Source of the DNA: Bacteroidota bacterium | GTDB taxonomy: Bacteria > Bacteroidota > Ignavibacteria > UBA10030 > UBA8401 | Length of the DNA stretch: 64,000 bases | Assembly: GCA_035506275.1 (NCBI GenBank) | Contig: DATJPT010000013.1 | Span: 33,062 to 97,061, forward strand | Reading direction: 5' to 3' | Shown here: positions 9,306 through 17,330 of the stretch, one piece after another | How positions within the stretch are numbered: position 1 is the first letter of the stretch | Layout of the letters: every line of letters starts with the position of its first letter | Program-made: the position numbers and the translations under genes | Notes under the pieces: generated by a model | Database searches by the model: none | Told to the model about the DNA's origin: nothing | What the model saw: only the letters and a program-made list of their open reading frames with translations

Positions 9306-10664
9306 TCACCGTATTGCGCTGACGCTGATCGAATCCGCGATGCCGAGGCGATTCATTTTCATTGCGTGATCGCGGATGATGGCGATCGTCGACATATCAG
9401 AAATGAATATGGAATTTCTCCCCTGCGGCTCCTGCGGCGGATCCCCGGTGAACGGATCTCCTTTTTTCCACATGAAGTCGGCGTTCTGCGATTTTCCTTC
9501 GCCCCCCCATCCCCAAAAATTCGAACCGGCGACCGGCGTGCCGGCCTGCGCGGAATCGTAAAGGATCGAGAGAATTTTTGCATAGTACCGGTCGCGCGCC
9601 GTCGTCGGAGTCCCTTGCGCATAAGCTCCCGAATCCCTACCCAAACCGAACTCCTCCATCACCATCGGCTTGTTCAATTCCCTCGCGTACTGAATGTGCT
9701 TTGCAATGTAGTCGGTCGCTTTTTCAATCGACGGCGGAAGGGTCTCCTCAAACTTTTGGGGGTTGAACCATCCCCAGTTGAGCGGCCAGAGGTGGATGGT
9801 GAGGTAGTCGATATTGTGAGAACGATGCGCCGTGAGAACGCACTCGGGAGACTGGATGCTGCCTGCGAGTCCCTCGTTTCCGGAACACACAAGATGGTTT
9901 GTGTCGAGCGATTTGATGTAGCCGGCTGTGCCGTCGATCCAGCGGTAATAATACGGAAGAATGTTTGGTGCGTCGGCTCCACCGGTCCCGGGGCGAGGTT
10001 CGTTCGCCAGCTGCCACGACATGATCGCCGGGTCATCTGCATACACTCTGCCGTTGACCGTATTCTTGCGCGTGACAACGCTCTTTACGTACGACCGGAA
10101 ATATCCGTTCGCTCTTTCATTCTGATAAAAAGTCGCGGAATAATCCATGAACTTTTCCCAGCCGTCGGTTTCGGGGTCAAGGGCATGGGAATTGTCGGCC
10201 CAGGCAACATATTCGGACATCCCCCCGGACCATTCCCAGTAGTTCGTCAGATAAAGCACCCCCTTCATATGCCGCTTCGCCATTTCGGCGAGAAGAAAAT
10301 CCAATCCTTGCAGCAACGAGTCGTTCACCTCGCCCGGCCTCCGGACAATCGCAGGTTGTACCGCCCGAAGTTTTTTTGATGCTTCCGAACCGGCGAGGAC
10401 CCTGAGGTTGTCCAATCCGATCGCATGGAGCGAATCGAGCTCGCGAAGCAGGCGGGGACGGTCCCCCGTTTCTCCGGGGGAACCGAGATAGCAGCCGTAC
10501 CAAAGATTCGTACCGGCGTAGTAGTACGGTCTGCCGTTGCGAGTAAAGTGCGTTCCGCTCACTCTCACGAAAGCGTCCTGCTCTTCCTTCGGAACAAAGG
10601 TGGAACACGAGGAAAAAATTGCAGCGAGGAATAGGAAAAATACCGTCCTGCGCACCATTCGCAT
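9306..10664 (-). CDS. GH5 endo-beta-1,4-mannanase lipoprotein
   Basis: The frame is open to 10748, but the ATG at 10664 (MRMVRRTVFFLFL) gives a clean lipoprotein signal ending in AIFSSC (Cys20). The mature part is a single GH5 TIM barrel resembling subfamily 7 mannanases: GRPYYYAGTNLWYG near 44, the acid/base in SWQLANEPRPG (Glu222), the HIWP-like substrate strand seen here as TIHLWPLNWGW, and the nucleophile in VMEEFGLGRD (Glu338). The enzyme would cut internal beta-1,4 bonds of mannan or glucomannan at the cell surface or in the periplasm. It complements the GH26-epimerase lipoprotein about 5 kb away. It is upstream of GH28 on the same strand and divergent from the GT87-like gene. The assignment to family is firm; the exact mannan type is not. 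Confidence 0.9.
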   Translation of the reverse strand: MRMVRRTVFFLFLAAIFSSCSTFVPKEEQDAFVRVSGTHFTRNGRPYYYAGTNLWYGCYLGSPGETGDRPRLLRELDSLHAIGLDNLRVLAGSEASKKLRAVQPAIVRRPGEVNDSLLQGLDFLLAEMAKRHMKGVLYLTNYWEWSGGMSEYVAWADNSHALDPETDGWEKFMDYSATFYQNERANGYFRSYVKSVVTRKNTVNGRVYADDPAIMSWQLANEPRPGTGGADAPNILPYYYRWIDGTAGYIKSLDTNHLVCSGNEGLAGSIQSPECVLTAHRSHNIDYLTIHLWPLNWGWFNPQKFEETLPPSIEKATDYIAKHIQYARELNKPMVMEEFGLGRDSGAYAQGTPTTARDRYYAKILSILYDSAQAGTPVAGSNFWGWGGEGKSQNADFMWKKGDPFTGDPPQEPQGRNSIFISDMSTIAIIRDHAMKMNRLGIADSISVSAIR

Positions 10665-11025
10665 CTCTCTAACGAAGTAAAGAATCATTAAAACAACATT
10701 TCTGGAAGCTGGATCTAAAGTTAATTTTTGTTCGGAATGTGCTTGCAACTTTCATCCTGAACGAAACGAATGACAATGAGCAGGCTGAGCACCTGCAGAA
10801 TGACATCATGAGGAGCTTTTAGGACAGTTTCTAATGTTACGGCACAAATTATGCCAATGATGGTTCACTTGCACCGAGATTTCGCCTGAATGTTGATTCA
10901 TTTTCGCCGATGGCCCCGGGACCCGATCAAAGCGTCTATTATATTGATAAAGATTATTATAGTGATAAACAGGGGCAATTTATGTATTTTCAATTTGCCG
11001 ATTGAGTTTAGCAGTGAATCATACT
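10665..11025. promoter_or_regulatory. Divergent intergenic region with a dispersed repeat
   Basis: About 360 bases separate the minus-strand mannanase from the plus-strand GT87-like gene. The stretch 10755-10830 is a copy of a dispersed intergenic repeat; its core CAGAATGACATCATGAGGA (10796-10814) recurs exactly at 27415-27433. The AT-rich segment 10935-10985 (TTATATTGATAAAGATTATTATAGTG) is the likeliest promoter zone for the plus-strand gene, but no spacing-correct box pair is certain. No open frame with a ribosome site was found. Confidence 0.4.
10755..10830. repeat. Dispersed intergenic repeat, copy A
   Basis: The sequence contains TCCTGAACGAAACGAATGACAATGAGCAGG followed by CTGAGCACCTGCAGAATGACATCATGAGGA. 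The second half aligns with 27405-27433, where CTGAGCTCCTTCAGAATGACATCATGAGGA is found: 19 bases identical at the core, diverging on both sides. Related fragments appear at about 4620-4700 and 25545-25620. The placement is always between genes. Confidence 0.6.
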
Positions 11026-12321
11026 ATGCAGAAAATTGTACATATAATTTTCTATTCTTCCGTCGCGCTGATCGCCGCAAGCCTGCTGCTCATCCATCTT
11101 CCGTCGGCCAATCCGGTCGCAGTATTCGGAGCGGTCTTCATCGCCAGCTCGGTCATTTATTCTCTCATGGCCTGGACCCTGTTCCGTGTGAAGATCTCCA
11201 ATGCTGTTCTCTATTCAATGCTCGCTGCGGCTCTAGCGATACGGTTGACGTTCATCTCGGTCAGTCCGATCGGCTCGGAGGATGCGTACCGGTACATGTG
11301 GGACGGGAAGGTAGAAGCGCACGGGATCAACCCGTACCTTTATTCAGCCGTCGACCCCCGGCTGGATGCTTTGCATTCCTCTCTCCTTCCCGGGGCGATG
11401 AACCATGCGGATCTCAAGACGATTTATTTTCCGCTGAGCGAATGGGTCTTTCATTTCTGTTATTACCTGAGCGGCGAATCGTTCTGGGGGTACAAAGCAG
11501 TGCTGCTTCTTGCCGAAGCCGGAACATTCGCGGTACTTTTGCTTTTTCTTCCTTTGCTGGATATCCCGCGCAAATTCATTTTATTGTATGCGCTCTCTCC
11601 TCTTCCCATCATAGAGTTTGCCGTGGACAGCCACATCGACGCGGTCGGCCTTCCGCTGCTTCTGGTTTCGCTCTTCCTTTACTTCAGGGAGAAAAAGATT
11701 CCATCGTATGTTCTGCTCGGGTTGTCGATCTCTATTAAGCCCGTCGGACTGATCATCCTTCCGGCCCTGTTCTTCTTTGAGAATGGATGGCGGAATAAAG
11801 TTTACGCTCTTCTTCTTCCACTGATGACCGTCGGAGCGCAATTCCTTCCGTACATTTTTACGTCAAACCCGTTCGAGACATTATTTTCCTTCACCAAGAA
11901 TTGGAGCTTCAACGGCGCAGTCTTCGAGCTCGTCTATCTCTATTTTCAGGATAATCAGACGTCGCGGCTGGTGTGCGCAGGGATGGTTGCAGTTTTCATA
12001 CTCATCTTGAACGTCAAACGGAGAGACCTGCTGCATACTGTCTATTTCTCCTTACTCCTCCTGATGCTTCTTTCCCCTGTCGTCCATCCATGGTACGTCG
12101 CCTGGGTTGTCGCTGTGCTGCCGGTCATGAGGAAATGGTCCGGCATAGCGCTCGCCGCAGGAGCAAGCCTGACGAGCTTTACGGTGATGAATTATCGCTT
12201 GACCGGTGTCTGGCAGCAGTATCCGACGGCGATGGTGATCGAATATCTTCCCGTGGCGGTGCTATTGGCTGTGGAGTTGCGGGGCTATTTCTTTACAAGG
12301 GATAACTATTCTGCCGTGTGA
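11026..12321 (+). CDS. GT87/mannosyltransferase-like polytopic membrane protein
   Basis: The frame opens with a TTG at 11002, but the ATG at 11026 (MQKIVHIIFYSS) directly precedes the first membrane segment and is the better start. The product has about 431 residues and roughly 11 hydrophobic helices. The motif GSEDAYRYMWDGKVEAHG with NPYLYSAVDPRLD (about 82-112) is typical of GT-C enzymes of the GT87/DUF2029 kind, in which a first-loop acidic pair binds the polyprenyl-phosphate sugar; SIKPVGLI (about 242-249) is a second family signature. Homologues are polyprenol-phosphate-dependent mannosyltransferases of envelope glycans. It lies alone on the plus strand, convergent with the transposase gene. 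Like the protein at 5981-7570, its presence inside a degradative locus is unexplained. Substrate unknown. Confidence 0.7.
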   Translation: MQKIVHIIFYSSVALIAASLLLIHLPSANPVAVFGAVFIASSVIYSLMAWTLFRVKISNAVLYSMLAAALAIRLTFISVSPIGSEDAYRYMWDGKVEAHGINPYLYSAVDPRLDALHSSLLPGAMNHADLKTIYFPLSEWVFHFCYYLSGESFWGYKAVLLLAEAGTFAVLLLFLPLLDIPRKFILLYALSPLPIIEFAVDSHIDAVGLPLLLVSLFLYFREKKIPSYVLLGLSISIKPVGLIILPALFFFENGWRNKVYALLLPLMTVGAQFLPYIFTSNPFETLFSFTKNWSFNGAVFELVYLYFQDNQTSRLVCAGMVAVFILILNVKRRDLLHTVYFSLLLLMLLSPVVHPWYVAWVVAVLPVMRKWSGIALAAGASLTSFTVMNYRLTGVWQQYPTAMVIEYLPVAVLLAVELRGYFFTRDNYSAV

Positions 12322-12515
12322 GAGAAACTTTTCTCGCGTCTTGTACTGGCCCTATTCTACAGCGGCCCAAGTTTCAGGCAGGCGGTATTTAGGTCCATTT
12401 TCAAGGATCAATTATTTCATGGAACTGGATACATGCATGTCGTCGCCCCGCAAGGGCAACGCTCCCTGTAAAATGCCCATCCCAAGTACATCTATCAAGC
12501 CCCGTCAGAGGCGGC

Positions 12516-12986
12516 TTATCCCTGGAGATCATCCGATGAGAACACATAGCGTTCGTCATATTCGACAGCGTACTGCTTCAACATCGACAGATATTCATCG
12601 CGGAAATGAATTTTGGCGTGATGCTCTTTTTGTTTTTCGATGTATTTGACAACGCGGACAATGTCCGAGTGAGAGCATGAAAACGCCCCAAAGCCTTCCT
12701 GCCAATTAAACCTCCCACGCACCCAATTCCGTTTGTTGACAAATCCTGATGAACCTGCCTTAATGTCTCTCACTAAATCGGACAATGTGATCGTGGGCCG
12801 CATCCCGACGAAGATGTGGATATGATCCGCTGTTCCATTGATTGCAATCAATTTCTGATTGCGGTTTTTGACAATCCCGGTGATATATTTGAACAACTCA
12901 TCCCTGCATGATTCCGGAAGCAATGATTGTCTCCCCTTAACTGCAAAAACAATGTGGATGTAAATCTGTGTGTAGGTGTTTGCCAT
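12516..12986 (-). mobile_element. tnpA: IS200/IS605-type Y1 transposase (TnpA/RAYT-like)
   Basis: A 156-residue protein of the HUH single-strand transposase family. TADHIHIFVG (about 52-61) is the HUH metal-binding motif, and the catalytic tyrosine is in VRVVKYIEKQKEHH (about Tyr114). The family entry YTQIYIHIVFAVKGR is at the N-terminus. The length matches full-size TnpA proteins. GGGGGA lies just before the ATG. No TnpB gene accompanies it. Upstream of the start are the hairpin GCTCCTACGGAGC and then a 67-bp tandem array whose first unit carries the related palindrome GCGCCTACGGCGC. Such hairpins are what TnpA/RAYT proteins recognise, so the array is probably linked to this gene. Whether the element is still mobile cannot be told. 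Confidence 0.9.
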
Positions 12987-12997
12987 ATTCCCCCTAT

Positions 12998-13020
12998 CGT
13001 AGGCCGCTCCTACGGAGCTG
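12998..13020. repeat. REP/IS-end-like hairpin upstream of tnpA
   Basis: CGTAGGCCGCTCCTACG (12998-13014) forms a six-pair stem. It overlaps a second palindrome, GCTCCTACGGAGC (13006-13018: arms of five, loop TAC). A T7 run follows at 13026-13032. Imperfect hairpins of this composition flank many IS200-type and RAYT genes and act as recognition ends. The same GCxCC-TAC-GGxGC layout returns in the first unit of the neighbouring array. Confidence 0.6.
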
Positions 13021-13059
13021 TGTGGTTTTTTTGACCTTACATTCTACAGTTAGTTCGCG

Positions 13060-13838
13060 CCTACGGCGCTTGAGCGCCGATGAGTTTGTGTTTCAAAAGT
13101 GGGGAGCGTTCGATAGATCGTTCGTGCGTACGGTGCTTGAGCGTCAATGAGTTTGCGCAGCAAAAGCGGGGAGCGTTCGACAGAACATTCACGTCTACGG
13201 CGCTTGAGCGTCGATTAGATTGCGCAGCAAAAGCGGGGAGCATACGACAGACCATCCACGCCTTCGGTGCTTGTGCGTCGATGAGTTTGTGAAACACCAA
13301 TGGGGAGCGTTCGATAGATCGTTCGTGCGTACGGTGCTTGAGCGTCAATGAGTTTGCGCAGCAAAAGCGGGAAGCATGCGACAGACCATCCACGCCTTCG
13401 GTGCTTGAGCGTCGATGAGTTTGTGAAACACCAGTGGGGGAGCGTTCGATAGATCGTTCGCGCGTACGAAGCTTGTCCGTCAATGAGATTGCGCAGCAAA
13501 AGCGGGGAGCGTTTGTCAGAACATTCACGCCTTCGGTGCTTGGGCGTCGATGAGTTTGCGCAGCAACGGTGGGGAGCGTTTGACAGATCGTTCGTGCGTA
13601 CGGTGCTTGGGCGTCGATGGGTTTGCGCAGCAAAAGCGGGGAGCATACGACAGACCATCCACGGCTTCGGTGCTTGGGCGTCGATGAGTTTGTGAAACAC
13701 CAGTGGGGAGCGATCGACAGAACATTCGCGCGTATGGTGCTTGGGCGCCAATGAGTTTGCGCAGCAAAAGCGGGGAGCGTTCGTCAGATCTTTCGCGCGT
13801 ATGGCGCTTGGGCGCCGATGAGTTTGCTCAGCAACATT
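13060..13838. repeat. Tandem array of twelve 67-bp units
   Basis: Twelve consecutive units start at 13060, 13127, 13194, 13261, 13328, 13395 and then, after a single extra G in the sixth unit, 13463, 13530, 13597, 13664, 13731 and 13798. The period is exactly 67 bp with only that one indel. Each unit reads roughly TACGGTGCTTGAGCGTCAATGAG, a variable middle (GCAGCAAAAGCG, TGAAACACCAGTG or TTTCAAAAGTG), GGGAGCGTTCGA and a variable tail (ACATTCACG, GATCGTTCGTG or CCATCCACG). Variants are shuffled between units rather than graded. A hairpin around TTGA/TTGG recurs in most units (for example 13064-13079). There are no unique spacers, so it is not CRISPR. The last unit dissolves into a G12 tract. 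All three minus-strand frames are largely free of stops, but 67 is not a multiple of three and no start signals are seen. Confidence 0.9.
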
Positions 13839-13850
13839 GGGGGGGGGGGG
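13839..13850 (+). repeat. Homopolymeric G12 tract
   Basis: Twelve consecutive G bases end the tandem array. Such a tract is prone to slipped-strand length change and to sequencing or assembly error. It lies in no recognised gene. Confidence 0.8.
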
Positions 13851-13899
13851 CCGTTGGGCAAGGCATGGCACGTGGTTCCGGCCGGCATTCAAATTATCT

Positions 13900-13982
13900 C
13901 ATTCCCAAACTCCGTTTCGGAACACATTGTTTCCGAAGCTGAACTTTCACCTCTCGTTCCCAAGCAGAGATTGGGAACGAGG
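13900..13982. repeat. Palindromic dispersed element downstream of the PPK2 gene
   Basis: Two nested hairpins: TTCGGAA (13916-13922) with TTCCGAA (13931-13937), and CTCGTTCCCAA (13953-13963) with TTGGGAACGAG (13971-13981), an 11-pair perfect stem with a seven-base loop. Elements built around TTGGGAACGAG are widespread dispersed repeats in bacteria carrying IS200-like transposases. It starts directly beyond the PPK2 stop codon and may also act as its transcript end, although no T run follows on the minus strand. Confidence 0.6.
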
Positions 13983-13990
13983 CAATCAAC

Positions 13991-14851
13991 TTATTCCTCC
14001 ATCAGCTTCCTCTTGCTCTCTTCCAACTGCTTCAGCTCGTCCTTTCCCAACGATGGGAATTTGAGCTTCAATCCTTCAAGCGTCTGAACGATGATCTCCG
14101 AGATCACCAGACGGGCGAACCACTTTTTGTCGGCGGGGACAACGTACCACGGCGCCTTTCCGCTGCTGGTTTTCCTGATGACTTCTTCGTAACACTTCTG
14201 GTATTGATCCCAATACCCTCGCTCTTTGATATCCGCTTCCGAAAATTTCCAGTTCTTCGACTTGTCGTTGATACGCGCGAGGAGCCGTTGTTTCTGTTCT
14301 TCTTTTGAAATGTGAAGGAAAATCTTGATGATGATCGTTCCGTTCTCGGACAGATACTTTTCAAAATCTTTTATCTGACGGAAACGTTGTTTCCAAATGT
14401 CTTTCGTGACAAGTTCGGCAGGAATTTTCTGCGTGGCGATGAGGTCGTGGACGCGCACGACGAGAACTTCCTCATAATACGACCGGTTGAAGATGCCGAA
14501 CTGTCCCCGCTGCGGCAGGTTTTTGTGCGCCCTCCAGAGATAATCGTGATTCAACTCCTCCGCGGAGGGCTGCTTGAAGCTGTGGACTTCGGTCCCCTGC
14601 GGATTAAGTCCGGTCATCACATGCTTGATCACGCCGTCCTTCCCGGCAGTGTCCATCGCCTGGATGATGATCAGCACGCTGTATTTGTCCTGCGCGTAGA
14701 ACTTCGCCTGCAGCTCCTGGACGGTAGCGATGTTCTTCTCGAGGATCTTTTGCGCTCCTTCTTTCGAGCGTACCTTGCCCGAAGAATCGGTTTTGATCTT
14801 TGAAAGATGGAACTTCGATCTACCGTCGACCGTAAACTCGGAAATGTTCAT
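13991..14851 (-). CDS. Polyphosphate kinase 2 family protein (polyphosphate:nucleotide phosphotransferase)
   Basis: A 286-residue cytoplasmic PPK2-family enzyme. The Walker A-like loop is DTAGKDG (67-73), followed by NPQGTEVHSFKQPS. The Walker B-like FNRSYYEEVLVVRVHD (about 121-136) and the lid region KNLPQRGQFG are present. IKIFLHISKEEQKQRL and KNWKFSEADIKER complete the family pattern. Family members phosphorylate ADP, AMP or GDP with polyphosphate, or run the reverse reaction; class cannot be fixed from sequence by eye. GGAGAA precedes the ATG. The gene lies 40 bases after GH94 cellobiose phosphorylase on the same strand, so co-transcription is likely. A link to phosphate supply or nucleotide regeneration for phosphorolytic sugar catabolism is conceivable but is inference. 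Confidence 0.9.
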   Translation of the reverse strand: MNISEFTVDGRSKFHLSKIKTDSSGKVRSKEGAQKILEKNIATVQELQAKFYAQDKYSVLIIIQAMDTAGKDGVIKHVMTGLNPQGTEVHSFKQPSAEELNHDYLWRAHKNLPQRGQFGIFNRSYYEEVLVVRVHDLIATQKIPAELVTKDIWKQRFRQIKDFEKYLSENGTIIIKIFLHISKEEQKQRLLARINDKSKNWKFSEADIKERGYWDQYQKCYEEVIRKTSSGKAPWYVVPADKKWFARLVISEIIVQTLEGLKLKFPSLGKDELKQLEESKRKLMEE

Positions 14852-14891
14852 AAATAATTCTCCGACGCTTGTTCAAACATTATTGTTCCGC

Positions 14892-17330
14892 TCATCCCAT
14901 TTCAGCTTCAACGGCATGTTCCTTCCCGTCGTTGATCACAGGCAGAAGATTGCCTTCGACCGTCTTCCCATCTAGCGTGAGCTTCCTTATCCCTTTGCTT
15001 ACTCCTTTGGGATTGCTCACGGTGAGGTTGTAGGTGCTGTTTCTGAATTTCCGCACGACGTTGAATTTTTTCCAAACCGTCGGGATACAGGGGTCGATGA
15101 TCAATCCGTGATAATCGGGCCGAATCCCTAAGATATACTGTGAGAGCGTCACGAACGACCAGGCCACCGTTCCTGTCAGCCAGGAATTCTTCCCCTCGCC
15201 CGGCGTCGGAGCATCCCTGCCCGCCGTCATCTGGCTGTAAACATACGGCTCGGAGCGGTAGATATCGATCTGCTCTTCTTTGGTGGGAGGGCAAATGCTC
15301 ATGTAGTATTCCATCGCCCGGTCCCCCCGCCCGATCATCGTTTCGGCGATCTGAATCCAGGTGTTATTGTGCGTGAAGATGCCGGCGTTCTCTTTGTACC
15401 CGGGCGGATACGAACTGACTTCTCCGAGATGGGTGTGATATTTTTGGAACGCGGGCTGCTGCAGAATGATTCCGTTCGGCGTCGCCAGATATTTTTGCAC
15501 GCTGTCGAGCGCTTGTTTGGCGTAGCCGTTCTCCAGGCCGGCTCCCCCCAGGACACACCATCCCTGGCTCTCGATGAAAATTTTCCCTTCTTCATTCTCC
15601 GTCGAACCAAGTTTCTTGCCGTACGAATCGTAAGCGCGCAGGAACCACTCGCCGTCCCAGCCGTGCCTGTAAATTGTCTCCCTCATCCCGGCAGAATGTT
15701 CTCTATAGCCGGCCGCCTGATCCGTGAGGCGCAGATGGTTGAGCAGCAGCGCCATTTCATCGCATGCCCTGCAGAACAGTCCGGCGATCATCACCGATTC
15801 TGCAATCTTGTCGTTCTCGATGTGCCCGGCAAGCTGAAAGCTCTCCCCCGGAGTCGTCGAGAAGCAATTCAAATTGAGGCAGTCGTTCCAATCGGCATGG
15901 CCGATGAGCGGCAGGCCGTGCGGCCCGCGATGCTCCAGCGTGTATTGCAAGGACCGGTGGAGATGGTCCATGAGTGTGGCTTTTGAATCGGGAACATCCG
16001 CATAGACCGTTCTTTCGTTCAGAATTGCGGCATCTCCTGTTTCTTTGATGTAGGCAGACACCGACAGGATCAGCCACAACGGATCGTCGTTGAACCCGCC
16101 GCCAATATCGGCATTCCCTTTCTTTGTGAGGGGCTGATATTGGTGATAGCACGTGCCGTCGGAAAGCTGAGTCGCCGCAATATCCAGAATGCGCTGACGG
16201 GCTCTCTGCGGCAGCATATGGACAAACCCAAGAACGTCCTGGTTGCTGTCCCGGTATCCCATCCCCCGTCCGATCCCCGATTCATACAACGAGGTCGAGC
16301 GGGACATGTTGAACGTGACCATGCATTGGTACTGATTCCAGAGATTTGCCATCCGGTTCACGATGGCATCGGGCGTATCGGCCCGGTAAGAAGAAAGCAG
16401 TCCATCCCAATATTTCTTGTGTGCATCGAATGCCCCGAGGACCGCGGAGGAGCTTGCAAACCGCGCTTTTACCTTTTCGAACTCATCCTTTCTGATCTTT
16501 CCGCCGGCAAGAAATTTCTTGTCCGTCGGATTCTCTCCATAGCCGAGAATGAAATCAAGTCTCTTCGACTCTCCCGGCTTTATTGCGAGGTCAATTTGGT
16601 GGACGGCAATCGGAAGCCAGCCGTATGCCGTGCTGTTCATGCAGCTTCCCGCCATCACCGCCTGGGGAGCCTCCAGCCCCTGATGGACGCCGACGAATGC
16701 GTCGCGGCTCGAATCGTAGCCGGAAACTTTTTCGCTCGAAGTGAAGTAAGCGTAGTGATTTCTCCGCTCCCTGTATTCGGTAATGTGGAAGATCGTGCCG
16801 TTGTCAATTTCCACCTGGCCTGTGGAATAATTCCTCTGGAAGTTCGTCATATCGTCGTTCGCTTCCCACAAGCACCATTCGACGTAGCTCCATAACCTGA
16901 TATTTTTCGGATGCTTTGAACGATTCGTGACCTGAACATGCCAGATTTCATTCCTCGCGTCGAGCGGAACAAAATAGAGTACCGAAGCTTCCAGGTCGTT
17001 TTTGACGCCGGTTATTTTCGTGTATCCCAATCCATGCCTGCACTCGTACGAATCAAGAGCAACGCGCATCGGCTTCCACATCGGGTTCCATACGGAATCG
17101 CCGTCCTTGATATAGAGGTACCGTCCGTTGCTGTCCATCGGAATATTGTTGTAGCGGTAGCGGGTCAGCCGGCGCATCCTCGAATCCTGGTAGAAGCAAT
17201 ACCCCCCTGCCGTGTTGGAAATAATTCCGTAGAAGTCGGACGTCCCCAGGTAATTGATCCAGGGGAGGGGCGTATCGGGGCGCGTGATGACGTATTCTTT
17301 TTCTTTATCGTCAAAGTGTCCGTATTTCAT
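14892..17330 (-). CDS. GH94 cellobiose phosphorylase
   Basis: An 812-residue cytoplasmic enzyme without a signal peptide, matching the usual length of cellobiose phosphorylases. The N-terminal beta-sandwich contains YQDSRMRRLTRYRYN (about 47-61). The catalytic (alpha/alpha)6 barrel has GYRDSNQDVLGFVHMLP (about 358-374), DGTCYHQYQPLTKKGN and GGFNDDPLWL, and the general acid Asp483 in GHADWNDCLN, equivalent to the catalytic Asp of characterised cellobiose phosphorylases. It converts cellobiose plus phosphate to glucose and glucose 1-phosphate, conserving bond energy. Cellodextrin, chitobiose or mannosyl-glucose specificity cannot be fully excluded. GAGGAA precedes the ATG. It heads a probable two-gene unit with PPK2 and is divergent from the ABC export operon. 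Confidence 0.9.
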   Translation of the reverse strand: MKYGHFDDKEKEYVITRPDTPLPWINYLGTSDFYGIISNTAGGYCFYQDSRMRRLTRYRYNNIPMDSNGRYLYIKDGDSVWNPMWKPMRVALDSYECRHGLGYTKITGVKNDLEASVLYFVPLDARNEIWHVQVTNRSKHPKNIRLWSYVEWCLWEANDDMTNFQRNYSTGQVEIDNGTIFHITEYRERRNHYAYFTSSEKVSGYDSSRDAFVGVHQGLEAPQAVMAGSCMNSTAYGWLPIAVHQIDLAIKPGESKRLDFILGYGENPTDKKFLAGGKIRKDEFEKVKARFASSSAVLGAFDAHKKYWDGLLSSYRADTPDAIVNRMANLWNQYQCMVTFNMSRSTSLYESGIGRGMGYRDSNQDVLGFVHMLPQRARQRILDIAATQLSDGTCYHQYQPLTKKGNADIGGGFNDDPLWLILSVSAYIKETGDAAILNERTVYADVPDSKATLMDHLHRSLQYTLEHRGPHGLPLIGHADWNDCLNLNCFSTTPGESFQLAGHIENDKIAESVMIAGLFCRACDEMALLLNHLRLTDQAAGYREHSAGMRETIYRHGWDGEWFLRAYDSYGKKLGSTENEEGKIFIESQGWCVLGGAGLENGYAKQALDSVQKYLATPNGIILQQPAFQKYHTHLGEVSSYPPGYKENAGIFTHNNTWIQIAETMIGRGDRAMEYYMSICPPTKEEQIDIYRSEPYVYSQMTAGRDAPTPGEGKNSWLTGTVAWSFVTLSQYILGIRPDYHGLIIDPCIPTVWKKFNVVRKFRNSTYNLTVSNPKGVSKGIRKLTLDGKTVEGNLLPVINDGKEHAVEAEMG

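Noticed and set aside
9291..10379. 362-codon plus-strand open frame.
   Set aside because: It is antisense to the GH5 mannanase, whose signal peptide and catalytic residues are clear; no ribosome site or motif supports the antisense frame.
11581..11841. Small minus-strand frame inside the GT87-like gene.
   Set aside because: Highly charged, no motif, opposite a well supported membrane protein.
13060..13838. CRISPR array.
   Set aside because: Units abut directly with no unique spacers between conserved repeats, variable parts recur between units, and no cas genes are near.
13061..13892. Long stop-free minus-strand frames (up to about 225 codons) across the 67-bp array, giving a repetitive Arg/Ser/Pro-rich peptide.
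   Set aside because: The unit length is not a multiple of three, so each frame cycles through the same three reading phases; two frames are open at once over the same DNA, there is no ribosome site, and one unit has an insertion that would shift the frame.
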